Part shown: in pieces, positions 35,101 through 43,759 of the stretch
How positions within the stretch are numbered: the stretch's first letter is position 1
How the letters are laid out: each line of letters starts with the position of its first letter
Assembly: GCF_016920785.2 (NCBI RefSeq)
Contig: NW_024609857.1
Coordinates: forward strand, 6,319,189-6,383,188
Length of the DNA stretch: 64,000 nucleotides
Source: Ixodes scapularis
Lineage: Eukaryota; Arthropoda; Arachnida; Ixodida; Ixodidae
Reading direction: 5' to 3'
Notes under the pieces: model-generated
What the model was told of the DNA's origin: nothing
Seen by the model: only the letters and a program-made list of their open reading frames with translations
The model's database searches: none
Position numbers and translations under genes: made by a program

Positions 35101-38100
35101 AGATTCACGGGATAAAAATATTCGAGAAATAACCTCTAACTTGTTGTTTTTGTGTTTTTTTTTTTCAATAATATTTTTAGTTTCTTTTTACTCCCAAGAG
35201 GTTCTTACTTGCCTCAATTAAACACCTCACACACATGCAAAAAAAAAAAAAACACGAAAACATTGGCGTTAATTTTGTGCTTTTCGAAGGTGATGACCTT
35301 GGTTCGAACCCGCAGGGGACTTGCAAGCGGTCGGCTGTTACCTGGTGACTCAGATGCAGCCGAATTGGAGCCCACTGTCGGACTACAAGGTGCGTACAAG
35401 ACGTCCTCCCCTCAACCAGGTTCATCGTGGTCGCTTATCTACCGCGTTCAAAAGGAACTCTTCAAAACTACTTATAGGCAGTAAGCCATAATGTGATCGA
35501 TAAGCATAAAAAGTCAATAAGAAGGGCGATTGGCGTTATGCTCCAATAGCAATCCACTCTCACTGCAAAAAAAAAAAAAAGGTAGACGAGTTTTTGTTTT
35601 TTGGAATGCATGCCATTTAAGCGTCCTGCGATAAGCGTTGTCATTGCTCGACCTGTTTAAAAGAAGACCAAAAATTAGTGTTTCAAGTGCATTACGGGGC
35701 AGTATCCACCCAAAAATTTCAGGAGTGTAGAGTATTAGTGCAAATTGTTGAAGGATTACGAAACGGGTCAATTCTGGCCGCGACTTGCTTTTCTTGTTTT
35801 TCTTTCGTAAGCTGCTAGCGGGACCTGTTACTAAGAGTGAGGCCCCAAACTTGGTGTCGCAGTTAAAGCACGCCGACCAGGCCTTGAGCGTCCTTCGCCA
35901 GGCGTGCTGCGCTCTGGCCGTGGCCGAAGTCGAGCTCGAGCTCGAGCACCGCCTGCTCGTCTCCGACGCTCTCCTGGTGCGTCCCACGCGCTCGCCCAGA
36001 GTCGAGTTCACGCTGCGCGGAGTCATCCTGCGGGTGCCCAGTGCGGGGCTCAAACTCAGGGTGCAGGGCCTGCGCCTCGCCAGGATCAAGATAGGTGAGG
36101 CATTCGCACGCACGCACCCGCGTGTGCTGCTTCCTTACAGAAATATGTATCCATTCTCTACTGAATATCTATAGAAAAGAGTGTATATAGAGGATATAGA
36201 TACTCTAAAGAAAATGTATTCCTTTTTCTATCTACTGTCTATAGCTTTTTGGCCGCTTTAGTCTGAGGACTTTCTGTAGAACTTAGTATATAAATGTTGG
36301 ATAAAAATTCAATCGAAATGGTACAGAAAACAGATATCGATTTTAATAACGCTTTTATCCCCTTTCTAAGAACTATAAATCTGTAAATCAGTTCTTGCGC
36401 TAAAAAAATAAATGTTGAATATTCATTTTTGGTTTGTCACAATACATCTATGTAAGTATGCAGTCACCACTCGCCGTGTGCACATACGCAGTCATCACAA
36501 ATATATACGCGTCAAGGAGCAGTTATAACCCTAGTAATTCGGATGTCTTGACTGCTCCGCCGCAATAAGTAACCTATACTTGAAAGGCAATTACGTGAAC
36601 GGGGACTATCCCAGAAGATAAAAAAATTAGAAGTATGTTGCTTCTTTTTTACATAATTTATACGGTACGTGGTTTATAAGAGTTGGTGAACTGCATCTCT
36701 AACTATAAAGCATTGCAAGATGCGATATTTATGAACACGTCGTAGTCAGCCATCCTTTCCCGTTTACTACGACCGTGGACGTTCTTGAATGGCATTCTTA
36801 CAGCTCCGTAAACAGAACTAGCACAGGCAATCAAACTAACTTCACCTACGTTTTTTTTTTTTTTTTTTTTTTTTTGTTACAGCGGAGTTGTTAAGGGTTA
36901 GTTTTCCCCGTTTCGTTTCCGTAGACAAATAAATCTCAACACAACCCTCTGGACAGCTACCGCCATCTATAAGTGACGGCGACAACCAGACAAGCGGCTT
37001 GCCAGTTGTCTGGTTGCCGCCGTTGCTCATAGATGGCGGCACATAGTACAGCTCCGTACCAGCTCCGCTGCTCTTCCTTCTTCACCATGCAAAGTGGAAA
37101 AGCTAAAAAGTTTTTTTTTTTTTTGCGCATTTAAAAGTGACAGTTTAAGAAGTTTAAAATACATTATCTCGTAAGGCCATTAAAAATACATTATTCGTAA
37201 GACATTCCGCTCTCATATGATTCTTGAAGTAAACCCGAGGGCAAAAAAAAAAAAAAAAAAAAAGGTGGTAAAACCGACAGCGCCGCACGAACAGTTGAAG
37301 CTGTCATTTTGGTAAGGTTACAGAGGCTAGCCTCTGTAGTAAGGTGGCCTTCTGTGGCTGGCGGCGGCTACAAAGCAATCTTTGAATGTCACGGTACATT
37401 CAACTAGTATGGTTCGTATAAACATTTAAATAATGTTTATACGAACCATAATACGAACGAACCATAAAAAAAATAAACATTTAAAGTTTATATTTACGGA
37501 AAAATAAATTACACTGCGCTGCACAAACGCTTACTTTCTTGACGGCGAACTTTTGAAAAGACTAATTGCAGAGCGTATGAACCTGCGAGGCGGCATGTGA
37601 CCAATAAGCTCGCAGCAGGGGGAACGCACCCACTTCTTTCTTGAGGTGACAGCGAGTATAGCTCACTCTTTGTTGCGGTGTTTCCTAAAAAAATAGGTTT
37701 GTCTGACAAAAGGTTGCATGGCTCAAGTAAAAAAAAAAAAAAAAGCTCGGAAAGACACTTAAGATTGCTTACGGGTAGAAATGCGAAAGCATTCCTTCAC
37801 GCAGCGCATTCTTACAACCAGCGCGCCACGTCTTCCTCTTTCACACGGCGCTCCGGCGGTGACGTCACCCTCCCTCCACTGCGCAGGCGCGGCGCCCGCC
37901 GCCGGCTCCACGGCTTCTGTGACGATGCATCTGCGTTGCTGTGCTTTTCTTTGTATCTTATTTTCTGAGGCGCGACCGCTTTGATCTTGAGCGCCCCGCT
38001 TCCGTGACGAAGCATCTGATATGACGCGTCACAGCGAATGGGGAATTTAAGGCTCGCTTTGCTGCTACAAACAACGCCGGCTTCAAGACAGCTAATGCTT

Positions 38101-41100
38101 TCCCATTAAAATAAAAAGAGAAATAAACACCTTAAACCATCATGGTCCTTTCGACCTGTATAACGCGGTGGAAAATTGTTATTATGGTTTGTTTCTTTAT
38201 TTCGTCCGTTGGGATTTCGCACTGTGCGACATGTAGCACCCAAAACGGGACAAAGCCGTGTCTAACTCCCTGCTCAAAATCACTCTACTAAAATACTAAG
38301 GTCGGCAAGTTGGATATGCATATTTCGAAATAAATAGCGCGAAGGTCAAGAACAAACGGACGGTACAAGCGCTAACTCACAACTGTCGTTTTAATAATCA
38401 CACAGAAGACGAGAAAGAGGTAGCGTTTCTCTCTCGTCTTTCTTTTCGGTATGAAAAATTCCCAAAATGAAATCGTCTTGATGGAAGAGGAAGTTACGTT
38501 GAGGGAACTGAGAAATAACAATGAAGGAAGAGGGCGTTACGTTAAAAAACTGGAAATTAGCAGAAAGAAAGGAAGAAGTTGTCCACAGTGAACCAAAGAA
38601 ACCACCTTAAGTAGGAAAGTTAAGGTAGTTAAGTTCTTTTTCAGTTCATGCCACTGATGGTGCACTGACACATGAGTTCTCTTTTTCTTTTATGGCCATT
38701 GCCTCGTATATTTCCCTTGATGTCTTCTCACGGTACCTTCGAAGGATCCTTGTCTCTGTAAGTTTCGGGTTGCAGTGACAGTCTCTTACGTGCACTGCAA
38801 GATGCCCCGATGGTGTTGTTTTGAGTGACGCAGCGTGTTCACGTAACCTGGTGTTCACACACCGGCCAGATTGACCAACATATACTCTGCCACAGGTGAA
38901 AGGTATTTCATATATAACCTGGCTTTGGCAAGGTATATATGTTTGCTTGTGCTTCTGGCCGCATTCTTTGCGGTGGTCTTGTGGGGAATTTATCACAGGA
39001 CAAAGCTTTTTTAGCTTGTCTGGTGCTGAAAAGACGACAGGGATGTCATACCTGGCAGCCACCTTTTTCATGTTGTGTGATACCCGGTGAATGTAGGGTA
39101 TTACAGCCGGGCGTTGTCCTTTGTTCTTGGCTTTTTCTTTCTGTCTGTGGATGTTGATCATTTTTTCTACTACATCGTACAAGGTGGTACTTGGATAACC
39201 AGAGGTCTTGAGTCGGTTTATCTGTGTCTCAAAGCTCTGTCTTGCCGTGTGGTCACATGACTTTTTAAGGGCCCTGCTAAGAGAGTTTTTGATTATAGCC
39301 ATTTTAATGAGTTTTGAATGGGAGGACTCATATTGGAGTAATTGTTTTCTTGAGCGTGGCGTGTACATCCAGCAAGTGTGGTTTTGTTGGAATATCATCT
39401 GTAGATCAAGAAATTGAAGGCTGTCGCCTGTCGGTAGCTCGTGTGTAAAGTTGAGTCCTTGTGCGTTTTCAGTGAAGATTGAACGTATATTGTTGATTTG
39501 TTGCTCGTTATTTACATCAGGTCTGTTCTTTAGCAGCACGAGATAATCGTCCACATATCTGTATATTCTTAACACCTGGCTGTTGGATACCCGCTGGGCG
39601 ATGGCCCGATCGCATTTGGATAAATAGATGCCGCATAACACTGGTGCCACACATGATCCAATGCAAATTCCTTTCTTTTGCAGATAAGTATTCCCGTTGA
39701 ATGAGACGACTGTGAATGCTAGGTAGAATGTCAGTAACTCCAAGAATGACTCAAGATTTACGCCAAATTTGTTTTGGAAGGGCACTGTACCATTTTCTTC
39801 TATATATTCTTTTACAGCTACGAACAGTTGGTCATGAGGTATTGAATAAAACAAATCTTCCACGTCAAGGGAAAAACCATATTGTACTAAGTACGTTGTC
39901 ATTTTTTAGATCCTGTATAACTTGTTCTGAGTTTGAAATCAGGAATGGATCTTCCAGGCGGAGGTTTGATAAGTGACTAAATAGGTACCTTGACATAGCT
40001 CCTTGCCAAGAACCTTTTTCAGTTACGACTACACGGAAGGGACATTCCACTTTGTGTGTTTTAGCCGTAAAGAACATATCCAAAACATCTTTCTTGGATG
40101 TGGTAATTTGCTTTTTCAGATTTGTTAACTCAAGCTTGAAGCACAGTTGAAGTGCTTTAGCTTTCACTTTTTTGGTCTTTATATCTGGCAAATGGTTGAA
40201 GTTCTTTTGTATGGCTACAGTAGCCTTTTGAAAATACATACTGTTGGGGCATACTGCAAATCCCCCTTCCTTATCTGAAACTAGGAGATTCAAATTATGT
40301 GTTTTGAAATAATCGCTTTGAGATTATTTCTCAAAGCGAAGAAATAATCGCTTTGAGATTATTTCTCAAAGAAATAAAGCTTTGAGACACAGATAAACCG
40401 ACTCAAGACCTCTGGTTATCCAAGTACCACCTTGTACGATGTAGTAGAAAAAATGATCAACATCCACAGACAGAAAGAAAAAGCCAAGAACAAAGGACAA
40501 CGTCCGGCTGTAATACCCTACATTCACCGGGTATCACACAACATGAAAAAGGTGGCTGCCAGGTATGACATCCCTGTCGTCTTTTCAGCACCAGACAAGC
40601 TAAAAAAGCTTTGTCCTGTGATAAATTCCCCACAAGACCACCGCAAAGAATGCGGCCAGAAGCACAAGCAAACATATATACCTTGCCAAAGCCAGGTTAT
40701 ATATGAAATACCTTTCACCTGTGGCAGAGTATATGTTGGTCAATCTGGCCGGTGTGTGAACACCAGGTTACGTGAACACGCTGCGTCACTCAAAACAACA
40801 CCATCGGGGCATCTTGCAGTGCACGTAAGAGACTGTCACTGCAACCCGAAACTTACAGAGACAAGGATCCTTCGAAGGTACCGTGAGAAGACATCAAGGG
40901 AAATATACGAGGCAATGGCCATAAAAGAAAAAGAGAACTCATGTGTCAGTGCACCATCAGTGGCATGAACTGAAAAAGAACTTAACTACCTTAACTTTCC
41001 TACTTAAGGTGGTTTCTTTGGTTCACTGTGGACAACTTCTTCCTTTCTTTCTGCTAATTTCCAGTTTTTTAACGTAACGCCCTCTTCCTTCATTGTTATT

Positions 41101-42392
41101 TCTCAGTTCCCTCAACGTAACTTCCTCTTCCATCAAGACGATTTCATTTTGGGAATTTTTCATACCGAAAAGAAAGACGAGAGAGAAACGCTACCTCTTT
41201 CTCGTCTTCTGTGTGATTATTAAAACGACAGTTGTGAGTTAGCGCTTGTACCGTCCGTTTGTTCTTGACCTTCGCGCTATTTATTTCGAAATATCAAAAT
41301 CACTCGTGGCATTAACTAACTCGTTTTAGTGTTAACGTAGTTAGCGAACGTAATACCTCGTTTCTAAATGTCCCGCAGGGGCTCAGGTCGAGTCTCCTGA
41401 CTTCCTGGACTTCCGCGAGTACGTCGGCAGGGAAGCAGATGAGCAGATTCATTCCACCTGTACCTCGATAGCCGGCCTGCTCAGGTGAGGTCGCCTGATT
41501 CTTATTTTCGGCTTTCATTATTGATTTACAAGCATTGAATAAAAAAATAATTTTAGTATTAATTTCCCGAGAAAAGTTTGATTTCAATCACCAGAGTAAA
41601 ACGTGTGTAAATCATGATTAAAATCTCGATTTAAGTTATCTTTATTATTCTCCACCCTCGGTTGTAGACACGAGTTCGCCTCGTTAAACGTTTATTAACA
41701 CGATAGCGCAAAGGAGCTCGTGTCGCAGAAAAGCCGGCCTCGGTGGCGTGACGCGAAAATCTTGATTGGTCAATAGAATCATGACGTCACAGCCACATAC
41801 CTCGCTCGGGAATTTCGAACAACCCACATCACTCACGTGAAACGTGACGTCACGCGTGGAATGAAACTGATTAGAAACGTCGCATGTAATGCAAATCAAA
41901 GGTCGCCGCATGTCTCAAATGATATCACTTCATAAAGTAATTCGCGTGCCTTAAAGAAAACATTTAAAGAATGTTTGGTGGGATTCGAACCCACGACCAT
42001 CCGGTTGCGTTCCAGATACGCTACTGGCCACGCAAGGCACGCTTGCACGGCGAATGAGAAGGCGATGCGAACGGGGCCCGATAACGCTATCGCGTTCCAC
42101 TCTTAAAAGCAAATTATAAACGTCCTCCCTTTTTTTTCCTTTTTTTGTTCCACGTTTATTTGCGGTTTTATGCGTGACAAATGAACGCGCTGAACGTCCG
42201 TGCAGCAAGCGGCCTTCCAAGTTCCTGCCCCTGACGAATGTGCTCTGGCTTCGGTACCTGGCTGACTGGCTCGGCCGAGACTTGGAACGGCTCGAGGACA
42301 CCCCGCAGCTGGAAACCCTGCAACGGTGGCGAACAGCTCTCGCCGAAAGCCAGTCGGCCGCCCAGCTGGTCGTCGCGGCTTACGCGGACTAG
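24558..42392 (+). CDS. Uncharacterised 940-residue single-pass membrane protein, 9 exons
   Basis: Exons: 24558-26187, 27038-27309, 27888-27997, 30853-30915, 32989-33086, 35316-35389, 35812-36094, 41379-41484, 42206-42392. Their sum is exactly 941 codons with every junction in phase, strong evidence for one gene. Residues 1-23 look like a signal peptide (VLPSTLCALWFCTAIG). Residues 24-255 are basic and Ser/Thr-rich; a hydrophobic helix lies at about 257-281 (LLVAGGVFLITLFFLVPAAL). Residues 290-580 are low-complexity and charged, probably disordered. The last 350 residues look folded, with FIDARTTCVRDVYPRVLWDA and a beta-rich VEFTLRGVILRV segment. If the signal peptide is cleaved, the large C-terminal part is cytoplasmic. 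I recognise no family. The least certain junction is 27309|27888 (donor GTACAC, acceptor CGAAG). Confidence 0.8.
26419..26613. repeat. Inverted repeat with ACACAGGACGA core
   Basis: GGTAAATTCAGCTCGCAGAA at the left pairs imperfectly with the right end (GTGCGTTGTATTTACC). Inside are AAAGAACACAGGACGACCGC and its partner GCGCTCGTCCTGTGTTCT. It carries the Penelope-terminus word in both orientations. Confidence 0.75.
26627..26733. repeat. 15-bp inverted repeat CTCCGCCTTCAGCGC
   Basis: Perfect arms at 26627-26641 and 26719-26733, followed by AAGGGTGAACGGAGTATAG, a word shared with other MITE ends here. Confidence 0.75.
27038..27309 (+). CDS. Gene 2 exon 2: Ser/Thr-rich segment
   Basis: Acceptor tccgcag. 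The joined codon is Thr, then FIRRSVTKTTRRWRN and a Ser-rich run, ending KGNCSFECLAIRTAASKKPP. Two other frames are open in part but do not keep phase. Confidence 0.6.
27888..27997 (+). CDS. Gene 2 exon 3: Cys/Trp-rich segment
   Basis: Encodes ADCCYLVTGTASGPWAEILP and WCSPPKMVDFLHVIHE. The phase-0 acceptor after CGAAG fits the previous exon; the more usual-looking GGCAG three bases later does not. Donor GTAAGG. Confidence 0.65.
28167..28404. repeat. Degenerate tandem repeat of about 65-75 bp, four units
   Basis: Each unit has a small self-complementary block of the TTTCCCG-TAAATTTAG-GGGAAA type followed by TTGA-GTCA or an ACATCACGTGACC-like stretch. Confidence 0.6.
28604..28847. repeat. Fold-back MITE (GGATAGTGGGTAGAC family), copy 2
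   Basis: Begins GGCGGAGCGCAAGTTCGTCT, folds on GAAGGATAGTGGGTAGAC, and has an extra duplicated GTAGTGACGTCA arm at the right compared with copy 1. Confidence 0.8.
29942..30319 (-). other. Open frame of unknown origin on the - strand
   Basis: 125 open codons inside intron 3 of gene 2, without an ATG at the start. The text (SLGYLEAGQQAWHLPDAIQP, DIAIRTIAYLDRSATAP) has protein-like composition and ends at a stop. It could be a retrocopy or transposon fragment or a host exon in antisense. No family recognised. Confidence 0.3.
30421..30660 (-). repeat. Possible Penelope-type long-terminal fragment
   Basis: On the - strand, GAGGAAGAGGCCGAGTAGTC followed by CTGAAAACGTCGGGTC resembles the hammerhead-bearing ends of Penelope-like elements, but the catalytic CTGATGA is not intact. 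Confidence 0.3.
30853..30915 (+). CDS. Gene 2 exon 4
   Basis: 63-bp exon encoding ELSRLKDSVDNRTSAFFIDA, acceptor cttacag, donor GTGAGG. One NRT glycosylation-type sequon is present. Confidence 0.75.
31669..31842. repeat. Inverted repeat with GATTAGTGGGTCGACGCAAAGC arms
   Basis: GAGCTCTGTTCGGAATGATT at the left pairs with AATCATTCCGATCAGAGCTC at the right, with a few mismatches. The GTGGGT and GCTTGCTGCCTTG words recall the 10928/28604 family. Confidence 0.8.
32989..33086 (+). CDS. Gene 2 exon 5
   Basis: Encodes TTCVRDVYPRVLWDARIRHE and DGRPPADQSVRQ. Acceptor tcgccag, donor GTGGGT; it enters in phase 2 and leaves in phase 1. Confidence 0.75.
33139..33453. repeat. MITE (AAGCAATGC family), complete copy
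   Basis: 315 bp starting CACTCTAAAAAAAG and ending TTTAGAGTG. The core is TGACATTAAGCAATGC, a short centre, then its complement. It begins 52 bp after the donor of gene 2 exon 5. Confidence 0.88.
34105..34145 (+). repeat. SINE B-box-like remnant
   Basis: GGGAGGTTCGATCGCC resembles a polymerase III B box; no A box or tail was identified. Confidence 0.25.
34640..34735. repeat. Inverted repeat with GACGAAGAAGCGCTGCGTCC core
   Basis: ACCGAAGGACCGGACGAAGA folds onto TCTTCATCTGGTCCTTCGTC. Similar theme to the fold-backs at 8632 and 26419. Confidence 0.7.
35316..35389 (+). CDS. Gene 2 exon 6
   Basis: Encodes GDLQAVGCYLVTQMQPNWSP and LSDYK after acceptor acccgcag; phase-0 end at donor GTGCGT. Confidence 0.75.
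35812..36094 (+). CDS. Gene 2 exon 7: helix then beta-rich module
   Basis: Encodes a helical stretch (LKHADQALSVLRQACCALAV) and a strand-rich stretch (RVEFTLRGVILRV, GLKLRVQGLRLARIKI). Acceptor TTTCGTAAG, donor GTGAGG. The alternating hydrophobic pattern suggests a compact domain. Confidence 0.8.
36877..37110. repeat. Fold-back MITE (CCGCCATCTATGAGC family), copy 3
   Basis: Stem ACCGCCATCTATAAGTGACG paired with GCCGTTGCTCATAGATGGCG; flanks as in copies 1 and 2. It interrupts intron 7 of gene 2. Confidence 0.8.
38274..38285 (+). repeat. Left 12-bp direct repeat of the Penelope-like insertion
   Basis: TCAAAATCACTC, identical to 41294-41305; probable target-site duplication. Confidence 0.7.
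38646..40293 (-). pseudogene. Penelope-like reverse transcriptase plus GIY-YIG endonuclease, frameshifted
   Basis: Two overlapping frames (40293-39865 and 39902-38646) carry one protein broken by a frameshift near 39885. The reverse-transcriptase core includes FSLDVEDLFYSIP (motif A), GICIGSCVAPVLCGIYLS (motif B) and YRYVDDYLVLL (catalytic DD). The C-terminal nuclease shows GRVYVGQSGRCVNTRLREH. The N-terminal third of a full element is absent. The product would copy the element's RNA at a nicked target; this copy cannot act alone. Confidence 0.9.
40306..40371 (+). repeat. Duplicated 31-bp hairpin at the inversion junction
   Basis: GAAATAATCGCTTTGAGATT plus 11 bases occurs at 40306-40336 and 40341-40371. 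Each contains CTTTGAGA-TTATT-TCTCAAAG, a perfect 8-bp stem. It sits exactly where the two oppositely oriented copies meet. Confidence 0.9.
40376..41293 (+). pseudogene. Inverted partial copy: Penelope-like GIY-YIG C-terminus
   Basis: The frame at 40432-40968 repeats the last 178 residues of the - strand copy, including the whole GIY-YIG domain, without visible amino-acid change. No reverse-transcriptase core is present. Confidence 0.88.
41294..41305 (+). repeat. Right 12-bp direct repeat of the Penelope-like insertion
   Basis: TCAAAATCACTC again, 74 bp before exon 8 of gene 2. Confidence 0.7.
41379..41484 (+). CDS. Gene 2 exon 8
   Basis: Encodes AQVESPDFLDFREYVGREAD and EQIHSTCTSIAGLL. Acceptor tcccgcag lies only 74 bp after the right direct repeat of the Penelope-like insertion. 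Donor GTGAGG. Confidence 0.8.
41972..42062 (-). repeat. tRNA-derived SINE
   Basis: On the - strand, GTGGCCAGTAGCGTATCTGG (A-box-like) is followed by GTGGGTTCGAATCCCACC (B box with a T-stem). The rest does not close a cloverleaf and an unrelated tail follows, so a SINE head is likelier than a tRNA gene. Confidence 0.6.
42206..42392 (+). CDS. Gene 2 last exon
   Basis: Encodes KRPSKFLPLTNVLWLRYLAD, then an amphipathic helical tail ending VVAAYAD and TAG at 42390-42392. No AATAAA was seen in the next 150 bp. Confidence 0.8.
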
Positions 42393-43649
42393 CGCGGGTA
42401 CCCCACGCACGCCAAGACGAGCGACCAAGCTACATAAGAGTTGTTTTCTTCAATTGCACATTGCATTTTATATATATATGTAGTATAACTGTGTAAATGC
42501 CTGTCTCACTGTAGGCATCATGAACTCTTAGAAGTCTCTGAGAGTATAAGAAAGCATAACATGCACAGTGTGACGTAACCGTGCATCGGCGACAAATGAT
42601 GTGGACTCCTTCGCTCGCCGCTGAGACTGCATTACTATTAGCGCGCGATACCCCTCACTGGTGCATCTCATAGGTTTGATTTACTGACCAAAGCAAGACC
42701 AACATATTCCGAGTACGTAGTTATAGAATACTTTCAGTGTGCTTTGCGTTCCTTTATAATCGAAATTCGTTTGGGATTAAGTCTTTTTTTTTATTTATTT
42801 TTTATTTAGTGATTCCTCACTAGTAGACAAATCAATGAAATCGAATGCGTTTTCACTTAAAGAGCTTCAAAAAAATTTTTGTACCAATCAATTGTTGGAC
42901 TATCATATATACATGGAATACTCACGCTTGCTCTTACTAGTTATAAATATATGGACTGGTATTTCTGACGTCACCCTAAGTTTGGCACTGGATGTCGAAC
43001 ACAGCATGTGCAAATGCTTCGCTCTTCAAACGGCAAAACGCACGAGATGAATCACGATTAAATGGTGTTTTAACTCACACAAGTTTGACTATAATCAACC
43101 AAATCTAACTTTTCGCGCACAAACATCCTCAAACATATTTTTCTTATTTAACACTTGTCTATCGTTTGATACTCTCTGTGTGCATTTGTTTTGTATTTAA
43201 ATCAATGAATCATCGAGAATGAGAGATTCAGGGCATCCTGAACAACGAACAAAACGCGACTTCTGAGCAAATCGGAGCTTTCTTTCTACCTTCCACTTCG
43301 TAGGTCAGTTGTGTATTGTTCTATTACAAGTTAATCGGAATGCGAAAGAAAACAAGGAATATAAGAAGCAAATGAGAATGCGAAAGAAAACCTAATTAAG
43401 ATTTCCCACTAACTAAAACTAGCAAGCTTATTTTGTGGCGGGGTTTATACTGATAAAAAGTTGTTAATTAAACGGTACTTTAGAAGTTTAAATTATCAGT
43501 TTTTTTTTCCGCATTATTTTAGTGACTGGGCAAATTGATAAATCAATCGGTTTAAAAATACATCTATTGATAAATTATAACTTTTTAGAGCGCAGCCCTT
43601 AGGCGCCCGTTTCCGGCTTGAGCGGCGTCGCCGTCGGCGTAACCGTGAG
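42393..43649. other. Intergenic, AT-rich, no gene seen
   Basis: Short open frames only (for example 42835-43050) with no family resemblance. Confidence 0.5.
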
Positions 43650-43650
43650 G

Positions 43651-43758
43651 TCACGTGACCCCCACTTCACGTGACCCCTACGTCACGGACCCCCAGGCCA
43701 CGTGACCTCCCAGCTCACGTGACCCGGGAGGTCACGTGAGTCCCCCAGGTCACGTGAC
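43651..43758. promoter_or_regulatory. Array of six CACGTG sites
   Basis: CACGTG at 43652, 43668, 43699, 43716, 43733 and 43751, mostly extended to TCACGTGAC, the E-box type bound by bHLH-zip factors. Spacing is 16, 31, 17, 17, 18 bp, so the array reads as a degenerate 17-bp tandem repeat with one site mutated (TACGTCACGG at 43679). It may be a minisatellite rather than an enhancer. Confidence 0.6.
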
Positions 43759-43759
43759 C

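Larger units (their letters stand above)
38286..41293 (-). mobile_element. Penelope-like retroelement, 5'-truncated, with an inverted partial second copy
   Basis: The - strand part (about 40310 down to 38321) encodes a Penelope-type reverse transcriptase and GIY-YIG nuclease. The terminal 0.9 kb is present again in opposite orientation (40376-41293, + strand), so 38321-39238 and 40376-41293 form a huge inverted repeat. The arms look nearly identical; I saw one difference (near 39112). The left end adds 35 bp not in the right arm. Inverted or tandem partial copies are typical of this order. It lies in intron 7 of gene 2. Confidence 0.9.

Noticed and set aside
38896..39417. + strand frames with Cys-rich text over the Penelope-like element
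   Set aside because: They are antisense to the reverse transcriptase and GIY-YIG frame.
41972..42062. Genuine tRNA gene on the - strand
   Set aside because: A and B boxes are present but no full acceptor stem or cloverleaf forms, so a SINE head is the better reading.
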